Assembly: GCA_937926065.1 (NCBI GenBank)
Contig: CALANM010000210.1
Coordinates: forward strand, 1 to 20,266
DNA length: 20,266 nt
From: an uncultured Microbacterium sp.
GTDB lineage: Bacteria > Actinomycetota > Actinomycetes > Actinomycetales > Microbacteriaceae
Reading direction: 5' to 3'
In this document: positions 7,072 to 14,144 of the stretch, in pieces
Numbering within the stretch: position 1 is the stretch's first letter
Layout of the letters: each line of letters begins with the position of its first letter
Notes under the pieces: generated by a model
Databases searched by the model: none
Seen by the model: only the letters and a program-made list of their open reading frames with translations
Told to the model about the DNA's origin: nothing
Position numbers and translations under genes: made by a program

Positions 7072-8626
7072 CCCCGACATAGGCGAGGCGTCGCTCCTCG
7101 TCGATCGCCTCGAACGTCGTGGCGTAGGAGATCGGGAGCAGCCCCTCCGACAGCCCCGCGAGGTGCACGTGGTCCCACTCCAGGCCCTTCGCCGCGTGCA
7201 GCGTCGCGAGGGTCACTGTGCGCATCGTCGGCTCGTGCTGGTCTTTCGCACGTGAGAGCAGTTCGTCGGTGAATGCGCGCAGCGTCGTCCCTTCGGGAGC
7301 CTCCTCGGCCAGGCGCAGGAGCGCGGCACGCGCCTCCCACGACTCGCGCAGCGCTCCCCCGGCCGGCGGTGGGTCGTCCGTGAGCCCGAGCGAGCGCAGC
7401 ACGTCGCGCACCGTCGCCACGAAGCCTCCTTCCAAGGGCGCGACGGCGGCGCCGCGCAGCGCCATGAGCGCCTGGCGCACCTCGGGAAGGTCGAAGAACC
7501 GCGTGCCGCCCAGCACGCTCGCCGCGATGCCGCGCGACGCGAGGGCCGCCAGCAGCGGCGCCGACTGCGCGTTGGACCGGTAGAGCACAGCGACCCGCTG
7601 CGGATCGATGCCGTCGGCGACCTGCGCGGCGACCGCTGCGGCAATGCCGTCGGCCTCGGCGGCATCGTCGTCGTACGCCGTGACGACCGGCGGCGGGCCC
7701 GGCTCGGCATCCGAGTGGAGGTGGAGAGCTCCGGGCCGCCCGCGCATGAGCTCGTTCGCGACCCCGAGGATCGCGGCGTCCGACCGGTAGTTGCGCTCCA
7801 GTCGCACGACCTGCGCGTCGGGATAGCGATCGGCGAACTCCAGAAGAAAGCGAGGGTCGGCGCCTGCGAACGAGAAGATCGTCTGGCTCGCGTCCCCGAC
7901 GACGCACAGGTCGCGCCGGTCTCCGAGCCAGAGCTCGAGCAGCCGATTCTGCAGCGGCGAGACATCCTGGAACTCATCGACCGTGAAGTGCCGGTACTGC
8001 TCACGGACCTCCGCCGCCACGCGCGGCTCCGCCTCGAGCATGCCCGCGCACGCCAGGAGGACGTCCTCGAAGTCGAGTTGACGCCGCTCGTCCTTGAGTC
8101 GCTCGTACGCCTGCTGCAGCTCGACGAGCTGCGTCGTGTCGAGTCCGCCGATCGCTTCGGGGCGCTCGCGCGCGGCCTGCTCGACCGAGCGCATGGTCAC
8201 CTTTCGCCACTCTATCCGCGCCGCCACATCGCGGAGGGTCGCGGCGTCGACGCGCAGGCGAAGCGCGTCTGCCGCCTGACCGAGCAGGCGCACCTTGCCC
8301 GAGACGATCGTCGGCGCCGTGTCGCCGGCGACCTGCGGCCAGAAATGGTTGAGCTGTGCGAGGGCAGCCGCGTGGAAGGTGCGGGCCGACACGCCATCGA
8401 CACCGAGCTGTCGGAGCCGCCCGCGCATCTCGCCGGCCGCCTTCGTCGTGAACGTCACCGCCATGACACGCCTCGGCGAATACGCTCCCGTGTCGACGCC
8501 GTGAGCGATCCGGTGCGTGATGACACGCGTCTTGCCGGTGCCCGCCCCCGCGAGCACGCACACCGGTCCGCGCAGGATCGATGCGGCCTCCCGCTGCGCG
8601 TCGTCGAGTCCGTCCAGCGCGCTCAT
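6914..8626 (-). CDS. uvrD2: UvrD/Rep-type superfamily 1 DNA helicase, short UvrD2 form
   Basis: The 570-residue protein is an ATP-dependent 3'-5' SF1A helicase. The visible motifs are Walker A AGAGTGKT (26-33), motif Ia VTFTTKAAGEM, Walker B DEFQD (217-221), motif III GDASQTIFSF (244-253), motif IV RLERNYRS (275-282), motif V TLHAAKGLEWD and motif VI RRLAYVGVTRA. It ends shortly after motif VI with SRFLQEIG. Mycobacterial UvrD2, at about 700 residues, has an HRDC domain and a tetracysteine domain after the motor; both are missing here. The ATG at 8626 overlaps the nudC stop as ATGA, so translation is probably coupled to nudC. The last 158 bp run opposite the cyclodehydratase-like gene, and no terminator lies between them. 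The likely role is DNA unwinding in repair. The symbol rests on position next to nudC and on sequence type. Confidence 0.9.
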   Translation of the reverse strand: MSALDGLDDAQREAASILRGPVCVLAGAGTGKTRVITHRIAHGVDTGAYSPRRVMAVTFTTKAAGEMRGRLRQLGVDGVSARTFHAAALAQLNHFWPQVAGDTAPTIVSGKVRLLGQAADALRLRVDAATLRDVAARIEWRKVTMRSVEQAARERPEAIGGLDTTQLVELQQAYERLKDERRQLDFEDVLLACAGMLEAEPRVAAEVREQYRHFTVDEFQDVSPLQNRLLELWLGDRRDLCVVGDASQTIFSFAGADPRFLLEFADRYPDAQVVRLERNYRSDAAILGVANELMRGRPGALHLHSDAEPGPPPVVTAYDDDAAEADGIAAAVAAQVADGIDPQRVAVLYRSNAQSAPLLAALASRGIAASVLGGTRFFDLPEVRQALMALRGAAVAPLEGGFVATVRDVLRSLGLTDDPPPAGGALRESWEARAALLRLAEEAPEGTTLRAFTDELLSRAKDQHEPTMRTVTLATLHAAKGLEWDHVHLAGLSEGLLPISYATTFEAIDEERRLAYVGVTRAARSLSMSWARMSGHRERQRSRFLQEIGTGTVRAGGARATSGGHSRPRG

Positions 8627-9528
8627 TCCTCGACCCAATCGCGGATCAGTCGGTGGGCGATCGATGCCCTGCCGGGCAGGCGCACGTCTCCCTTGCCGTC
8701 GAACGCGGCTGTCAGCTCGGCGCGGGTGAACCAGCGCACGTCGACGATCTCCTCGCCGTCGGGACGCGCCGCCGCCGGGTCGGATGCCACCGCGTGGAAG
8801 CCCAGCATGAGCGAGCGGGGGTAGGGCCACGCCTGCGACCCCCGGTACCGGAGACCGGTCACCACGACGCCCGCCTCCTCCTCGATCTCGCGCACGATCG
8901 CGCCCTCGAGAGACTCCCCCGCCTCGACGAACCCGGCGAACGCGGAGTACATGTTCCGGTCGGCCCACAGGGCGTTCTGACCGAGGAGCAGCCGTTCTCC
9001 GCCAGGATCGGAGATCGCGACGATGACGGCGGGGTCGGTCCGGGGGAAGTGCTCGCGGGAGCAGACGGTGCACACGCGGGACCACCCTGCGGCGTGCACC
9101 TCGGTGACGCCGCCGCAGCGGGGGCAGAAAGGCGCGTCGAGCAGCCATCGACCCAGGGCGAGCCCGGTGACGAAGAGCGCGCCGTCACGACCCGGGAGGT
9201 CGCCTCCCGTCGCGCGCAGCGAGCCCCACGCGGATGCCGCGACCGGCGGGCCCGCATCGGCGTCCACCGCCGCCACGAGCAGAGCCGCGCCGTCGTCGTC
9301 ACGACCGAGGAACCCCCACACTGCCGGAGACTCGACCCGAGCCGGCGGCATGAGGTCAAGACGCCCGTCGGGCGTGAGCGGCGCGCGGTCGCCGTGCACA
9401 GCGAGCACGAGGGAGGTGGAGTCGGCTTGAAGCCGCTCGACGAGGCCGGGCGCGGTGCGTTCGTCTGCGGCACGGTCGAAGGCCGCGCGCGCGAGGGCGG
9501 GCGGCGTCGGGACGTCCTGCGGCGTCAT
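8623..9528 (-). CDS. nudC: NAD(+) diphosphatase / RNA deNADding Nudix hydrolase NudC
   Basis: NudC hydrolyses NAD(H) to NMN(H) and AMP and can remove NAD caps from RNA 5' ends. The 301-residue protein has a variable N-terminal domain, a four-cysteine zinc ribbon (C135, C138, C153, C156), and a Nudix domain whose box at 199-221 fits GX5EX7REUXEEXGU exactly (G199, E205, R213, E214, E217, E218, G220). The family marker SQPWPxPxS follows as SQAWPYPRS (231-239), with Ala in place of the first Pro. The ATG at 9528 is supported by GAGAGG 7 nt upstream. The stop codon overlaps the uvrD2 start, so the two form an operon. The gene is divergent from the pseudokinase, with a 64-bp gap that contains an inverted repeat. 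Confidence 0.95.
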   Translation of the reverse strand: MTPQDVPTPPALARAAFDRAADERTAPGLVERLQADSTSLVLAVHGDRAPLTPDGRLDLMPPARVESPAVWGFLGRDDDGAALLVAAVDADAGPPVAASAWGSLRATGGDLPGRDGALFVTGLALGRWLLDAPFCPRCGGVTEVHAAGWSRVCTVCSREHFPRTDPAVIVAISDPGGERLLLGQNALWADRNMYSAFAGFVEAGESLEGAIVREIEEEAGVVVTGLRYRGSQAWPYPRSLMLGFHAVASDPAAARPDGEEIVDVRWFTRAELTAAFDGKGDVRLPGRASIAHRLIRDWVEE

Positions 9529-9545
9529 CGAGGACCTCTCTTGCG

Positions 9546-9585
9546 GGCGTGGCGCGAAGGCGCCAGGTCATGCCACGCCTACCCT
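9546..9585. promoter_or_regulatory. Inverted repeat and candidate -10 between nudC and the pseudokinase gene
   Basis: A perfect 8-bp inverted repeat, GGCGTGGC (9546-9553) and GCCACGCC (9572-9579), spans most of the divergent gap. A smaller hairpin (GGCGC 9551-9555, GCGCC 9560-9564) overlaps its left arm. The right arm touches TACCCT (9580-9585), a candidate -10 for the plus-strand gene, 7 nt before ATG 9593. GGAGGG lies only 2 nt from that ATG, too close for a normal ribosome site, which favours a leaderless start. The repeat could be an operator; this is an inference. Confidence 0.4.
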
Positions 9586-9592
9586 GGAGGGC

Positions 9593-10816
9593 ATGGCACG
9601 CTCACCTCTCACTCTAGCCGCGTCGGTGACGTCTGCTCTGGCCCGCACCGGGGTGATCGACGTGGCACCCCTGACGGAGGGGTCGGCCGGCCGCTACGAC
9701 AGCGCCGTCGTCACGCTCGACGACGGGCGCCATGCCGTGGTGCGCGTTCCCGTCGACGTCGACGCCGATCGCGACCTCCGCGCTGAGCTGCGTGCGCTGC
9801 AGGCTCTCACCGCGGGTGTACGCGCCGTGCTGCCCTTCGCGGCACCCGCGGTGCTCGGAGAGACGCCCTTCGAGGGGACTTCGGCCGTCGTCCAGACCTG
9901 GCTGCCGGGATACCGGGTCGACGCGGCCTACGTCCCGGCCGGTCCCGGGGTGGCGTCCGCCCTCGGGGCGGCGACGGCCGCCGTGCATGACCTTCCCGTA
10001 TCGGTGGCGCGTGACGCAGGCCTGAGCGTTCTCAGCTCCGCGCAGGTCCGTGCTGAGGCTGAGCGTCTCCTCGACCGCGCGGAGGCGACAGGTCGGCTGC
10101 CCTTCGGCCTGCTGCGCCGGTGGAGCTCCGCCCTCGCGGCAGATGCGCTGTGGCGCTTCGAGTCGTGCGTGACCTTGGGCGGCGTCGACCCTTCCTCGTT
10201 CTTGTTCGAGGACGACGAGGCGGGCGTGCCGACCATCACGGGACTGCTCCACTGGGGCGGCCTGTCGGTCAGCGACCCAGCCGTGGACCTGCGCTGGCTG
10301 GCGTCGGCTCCCGATGCCCGGATCGACGTGCTCGATTCCTACACCGAGGCGTCGAGCCGTGCCGTCGATGCGGCGCTGTGGGAGCGCGCGCGCCTGCACG
10401 CCGAACTCGAGTTCGCGGCCTGGCTCGTCCACGGCCACGCCGACGGCGACGACTCGGTCGTGACGGACGCGGTCGCGCTCCTGGAGGCACTCGAGGAGAG
10501 CGTGCGCGACGCCCCGCCGCTCGCCCAGGACACGATCACCGTCGACGACGCGATCGCGGCGTTCGGACGCGTGCCCACGACCACCGCCGTGGACACCTCG
10601 ATGCAGACCGACACCTACGACGCCGATGCGCTCTCCGAATACACGTCGGACGACGCGCAGGTCGACACGACAGACCTCGAGACGGCGCCGATCGACCTCT
10701 CGGACTGGTCGGCTCCTGTGCCCGACACCGACGCCCGCGACAGGGACAGCGACGAGGACCACGACCCCGATCTGGCCGCGCGCAACGCGCTTCGCCGGTG
10801 GACAGAGACCGCCTGA
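9593..10816 (+). CDS. Aminoglycoside-phosphotransferase-fold protein lacking catalytic residues (probable pseudokinase)
   Basis: The 407-residue protein has the layout of the APH/macrolide phosphotransferase family: an N-lobe strand HAVVRVP (48-53), a helix with E65, a hinge region (VVQTWLPGYR), and a C-lobe ending in a WGGLSVSDPAVDLRW segment (221-235). The active-site positions are replaced. The HGD....N catalytic loop reads LGGVDPSS (195-202), so the His, the catalytic Asp and the Mg-binding Asn are all lost. The metal-binding Asp of the IDWG-like motif is His220, and the ATP lysine position is Arg51. The fold looks intact and the frame is open, so this is a conserved-fold pseudokinase rather than a decayed gene. 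Residues 311-407 form an Asp-rich, lysine-free tail. The upstream frame is open, but ATG 9593 gives the natural N-terminus MARSPLTLAAS. No partner is known. Confidence 0.8.
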   Translation: MARSPLTLAASVTSALARTGVIDVAPLTEGSAGRYDSAVVTLDDGRHAVVRVPVDVDADRDLRAELRALQALTAGVRAVLPFAAPAVLGETPFEGTSAVVQTWLPGYRVDAAYVPAGPGVASALGAATAAVHDLPVSVARDAGLSVLSSAQVRAEAERLLDRAEATGRLPFGLLRRWSSALAADALWRFESCVTLGGVDPSSFLFEDDEAGVPTITGLLHWGGLSVSDPAVDLRWLASAPDARIDVLDSYTEASSRAVDAALWERARLHAELEFAAWLVHGHADGDDSVVTDAVALLEALEESVRDAPPLAQDTITVDDAIAAFGRVPTTTAVDTSMQTDTYDADALSEYTSDDAQVDTTDLETAPIDLSDWSAPVPDTDARDRDSDEDHDPDLAARNALRRWTETA

Positions 10817-10855
10817 GCCCCGCTCAGCACCGCGGCGCACGTCGCGTGCGCGGGG
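10813..10855. terminator. Convergent hairpin terminator region
   Basis: Two adjacent stem-loops lie between the stops of the pseudokinase gene and adnB: CTGAGC/GCTCAG (10813-10818 and 10822-10827, 3-nt loop) and GCGCACG/CGTGCGC (10835-10841 and 10845-10851, 3-nt loop). An alternative longer pairing, CCCCGC (10818-10823) with GCGGGG (10850-10855), would enclose the second stem. There is no U-tract. Confidence 0.6.
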
Positions 10856-10859
10856 ACGC

Positions 10860-13800
10860 TCAGCCGCGCAGGATGAGATCTTCGGCGACGTAGTACAGCA
10901 CGACGTCGATCCGGTCGAGCGGGGTGCCGTGCTTTGCGTGGTACGCCCGGCGGTACAGCTCCAGTTGCAGCATCCGCTCTTCACGCTCTGCCGGCGTGCG
11001 CGGCGGTCGCCCGGTCTTCCAGTCGACGATCTCGATGCGACCGTCGCGCTCGTAGACGGCGTCGAGCTTGCAGATCACGACGTGAGGACGCCCGTCGGGC
11101 AGAAGGTCGTCGGCGGTGAAGTCGATCTCGGTCTCCACCGCGATCGGCCGCAGGTCGGCCCACTCGGAGGCAAGGAACTTCTCTTTGAGCGCCGCGAGGG
11201 CTGCCTGGTCGGGCGCGCCTTGCGAATGATCGTCGTCGAGCTCCCACAGCCCGTCGTCGGCACTCTGCCCGGGCCCGGCGAGTCCCGACCGCTGCTCCAC
11301 CCACGCATGGAAGAGGGTGCCCAGGCGTGTCTGCCGATACGGACGCTCCGGCAGCGGCCGCACCGCTGCCGCGACCGCCGCGTCGTAATCGCCGACGAAC
11401 TCCTTGTACCGCGAGGCCGGGATGCGCGTCGGCGCCTGTGCCGTGACCCCCGCGGCACGCGCATCGCGTTCCGCAAGGAGCAGCGTCAGGTCGCGTGACG
11501 GCATGACGGGCTCCTCGCCCAGCGCCTCTCGCACGAGCGCGGCCGCCGCCTCGACCCGGTGACGACGCGCGCCGAGCGGGTCGGCGGGCCATGCGAGCAG
11601 CCGCCGTTCGTCGAGGTACGGGTTCTCCCCCACATCGGGGTCGAGGTCGATGTGGACGCCCAGCGCGTCGCACGCCTCACGGAGGAAGGGGCTCGCCGGC
11701 CGCGGGGTGCTGGTGCCCGACCATGCCGAGCCGGTGAGGAGCAGGTGATCACGCGCCCGCGTGATGGCGACATACGCCAGTCGGCGCTCCTCCTCCAGCT
11801 GACGGTCGGCGACCGCCTCTTTGAAGGCCCCGAGCGCGTCGCGGAGGTCCTGCTGCGTGGGCGCCTCCTGCACCGACCAGGCGAGGTGCGGGAGCCACGA
11901 CCGGTCGCCGCGGAAGCGGTACGGCAGGACGCCGAACCGAAGCCACCCCAGTCCGTCGCGAGGCTTTGCGGGAAGCTCGTCGACGACATTGCGCACCACG
12001 GCCACCGCGTCCCACTCGAGACCCTTCGAACCGTGGATGGTCAGCAGCTGGACGACGTCGTCCTCGGGCGGCTCGGTGCGGGGCGCGAACTCGTCCAGCC
12101 GCTCCGCCCGGTCCAGCCAGGCGAGAAGCGCAGGAAGGGAGCCGCTTTCGTCGGTGGCGAGGAAGCCTTGAAGCTCGTCGACGAATGCGCGCAATTGGTC
12201 GCCCGCGATCCGCGCGGGCCCGCGCGTCTCGTTTGCGGCCAGCTCGATGTCCAGCCGCAGTTCGACCTCGATGAGCCTCACGAGGTCGGGCACCGGCATG
12301 CCGATCGCCCGGCGAAGCCCCTCGAAGACGCTCGCGGCGTCGCGCAGCCTGCGGAGTCCTTCAGCGGTGAATCCGCCGAGCCAGCCGTGGTCGATGCGCT
12401 GACGGAGCACGAAGTCGAGCGCATCGATGAGCGAGCCCGACTCGTCACCGCCCGAGCGCCGCATCCGATCCGCGACATCGGGGGCGAGTTCTCGAAGCGC
12501 GCTGTCGTGACGGGCGAGGCGGCGGGAGAGCGCGGCGAGGGCGCGCAGATCGGCCAGCCCGACGCTCCACCGCGGTCCCGCAAGCAGCCGGATGAGCGAT
12601 GAGCCCGCCGTGGGATCGCTGATGACGCGCAGCGCGGCGACGACATCCACGACCTCGGGCGTCGAGAGCAGGCCGCCCAGTCCGAGGATGCGGTGCGGGA
12701 TGCCGTGCCGTCCGAGCGCGTCGGCGAAGCGCACCATGTGCTTCTTGGCGCGGAAGAGCACGGCTCCGGTCGTGGGCAGTCCCTCCCGGGCACGGTCGGC
12801 GCGCACCCGTGCGAACCATGACGCGACCCGGTCCGCCTCGGCGTCGACATCCACGTCGTACGCGGCCTCGACGTCCCCCGCCGGTGCGCCCGGCCGTGAG
12901 CGCAGCGCATCGACGCGCACGGGCGATCGCGCAGCGAGGGGTTCGAGAACGGCGTTCGCGGCGGTGAGCACGTGTTCGCTGTTGCGCCAGCTCGTAAGGA
13001 GAGAGTAGTCGGAGGTCGGCGAACCGCCCGAGAATGCGCTCGCGAAGCCGCCGAGATTGCCCGCGCTCGCGCCACGCCAGCCGTAGATCGACTGATGCGG
13101 GTCACCGACCGCCATGACCGCGGTGCCCGCGAACAGCTGCGCCAGCAGATCGGTCTGGACGACCGAGGTGTCCTGGTACTCGTCGAGCAGCACGACGCGG
13201 TAGCGGTCGCGAAGCTCGGCGGCGACGGAGGGATGCGCCCGGACGATCTCCAGGGCGCCCGCCACCTGATCGGAGAAGTCGATCACGCCGCGCCGACGCT
13301 TCTGCCGGTTGTACTCGCGGGCGAGTGCGGTGAGTATGCCGAGGCCGCCCACGCGGGAGACGGCCTTGGCCACGTCCGCGTACACGGTGGTGCGCCTATC
13401 CTGCGAAGGCCTCTCGAGGACGTCGGCGAAGGCGTCGGCGAACGCGTCAAGATCGTCGAGATCGACCAGATTGTCGACCGCATCGCGCGCCAGCTGCAGG
13501 GCGGCGTCGATGATGGTCGACGGACGATACTCGAGGCCTTCCAGCCGAGGATCGTCGCTGTCGTGCACGATGCGGCGCATCAGCAGCCAGGCGGCCGATT
13601 CGCTCAGAACGGCCGCATCGGCGTCGCGGCCGACGCGTACGGCGTTCTCGCGCACGATGGCATCCGCGAAGCTGTTGTACGTCGAGACCGTGGGTCGGTG
13701 CAGCAGCGAGTCGGCGCCTGGCGTCGCTCCCGCGCTCCCTGCGAGCGCGTCGAGCGCCCGGCGGCGCGCCGCTTCGGGCGCGCCTTCGCGTTCGAGACGC

Positions 13801-14144
13801 GTGAAGACCTCCAGCGCGCCCGAGGCGTGGAGCTCGCTGAGACGGGGCAGCAGGCCGCGCCGCTCGAACTCCGAAAGCCGCTGCAGCCGCCGCTGGATGC
13901 GCTGTGCGAGCTCACCGGCCGCCTTGCGGGTGAAAGTGAGGCCGAGCACTTCGTCGCGTCGCACGAGTCCGTTGGCCACGAGCCACACGACCCGCCCCGC
14001 CATCGTCTCGGTCTTGCCGCTGCCGGCGCCGGCCACGACGAGCGCGGGCTGGAGCGGCGCCGAGATGACGGCGGACTGCTCCGCGGTCGGCGGGAACTGC
14101 CCGAGTGCCGCAGCGATGGCCTCGGGTGTGATGAGGGCGGTCAC
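10860..14144 (-). CDS. adnB: AdnB-like helicase-nuclease subunit (UvrD motor plus RecB-type nuclease)
   Basis: The 1094-residue protein combines an intact SF1A motor with a C-terminal RecB-family nuclease, and it pairs with the upstream gene to form the actinobacterial end-resection machine AdnAB. Motor motifs are Walker A AGAGSGKT (38-45), Walker B DEYQD (321-325), QSIYGWRGA (351-359), TIHGSKGLEWD and RRLAYVAITRARDHL. Nuclease motifs are GTLFHAW, D1028, the D1041-W-K1043 core (VDWKTG), and Q1060 with Y1064 (QLELY). Both motor and nuclease sites look functional, as expected of the lead motor subunit. The start is GTG 14144, whose GTGA overlaps the adnA stop. The frame extends further upstream, but that part would overlap conserved adnA coding sequence. 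Length is close to the 1101 residues I recall for mycobacterial AdnB. Confidence 0.9.
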   Translation of the reverse strand: MTALITPEAIAAALGQFPPTAEQSAVISAPLQPALVVAGAGSGKTETMAGRVVWLVANGLVRRDEVLGLTFTRKAAGELAQRIQRRLQRLSEFERRGLLPRLSELHASGALEVFTRLEREGAPEAARRRALDALAGSAGATPGADSLLHRPTVSTYNSFADAIVRENAVRVGRDADAAVLSESAAWLLMRRIVHDSDDPRLEGLEYRPSTIIDAALQLARDAVDNLVDLDDLDAFADAFADVLERPSQDRRTTVYADVAKAVSRVGGLGILTALAREYNRQKRRRGVIDFSDQVAGALEIVRAHPSVAAELRDRYRVVLLDEYQDTSVVQTDLLAQLFAGTAVMAVGDPHQSIYGWRGASAGNLGGFASAFSGGSPTSDYSLLTSWRNSEHVLTAANAVLEPLAARSPVRVDALRSRPGAPAGDVEAAYDVDVDAEADRVASWFARVRADRAREGLPTTGAVLFRAKKHMVRFADALGRHGIPHRILGLGGLLSTPEVVDVVAALRVISDPTAGSSLIRLLAGPRWSVGLADLRALAALSRRLARHDSALRELAPDVADRMRRSGGDESGSLIDALDFVLRQRIDHGWLGGFTAEGLRRLRDAASVFEGLRRAIGMPVPDLVRLIEVELRLDIELAANETRGPARIAGDQLRAFVDELQGFLATDESGSLPALLAWLDRAERLDEFAPRTEPPEDDVVQLLTIHGSKGLEWDAVAVVRNVVDELPAKPRDGLGWLRFGVLPYRFRGDRSWLPHLAWSVQEAPTQQDLRDALGAFKEAVADRQLEEERRLAYVAITRARDHLLLTGSAWSGTSTPRPASPFLREACDALGVHIDLDPDVGENPYLDERRLLAWPADPLGARRHRVEAAAALVREALGEEPVMPSRDLTLLLAERDARAAGVTAQAPTRIPASRYKEFVGDYDAAVAAAVRPLPERPYRQTRLGTLFHAWVEQRSGLAGPGQSADDGLWELDDDHSQGAPDQAALAALKEKFLASEWADLRPIAVETEIDFTADDLLPDGRPHVVICKLDAVYERDGRIEIVDWKTGRPPRTPAEREERMLQLELYRRAYHAKHGTPLDRIDVVLYYVAEDLILRG

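Noticed and set aside
7715..9786. Long plus-strand frames opposite uvrD2 and nudC
   Set aside because: The minus strand has complete helicase and Nudix motifs, and the plus frames show no recognisable domain.
9593..10816. APH-fold gene considered as an antibiotic-resistance phosphotransferase
   Set aside because: All catalytic and metal-binding residues are replaced, so drug phosphorylation is not supported.
9614..10984. A 456-codon minus-strand frame opposite the pseudokinase gene
   Set aside because: It is antisense low-complexity sequence rich in Arg, Val and Gly. It crosses the terminator region and enters adnB in the wrong frame.
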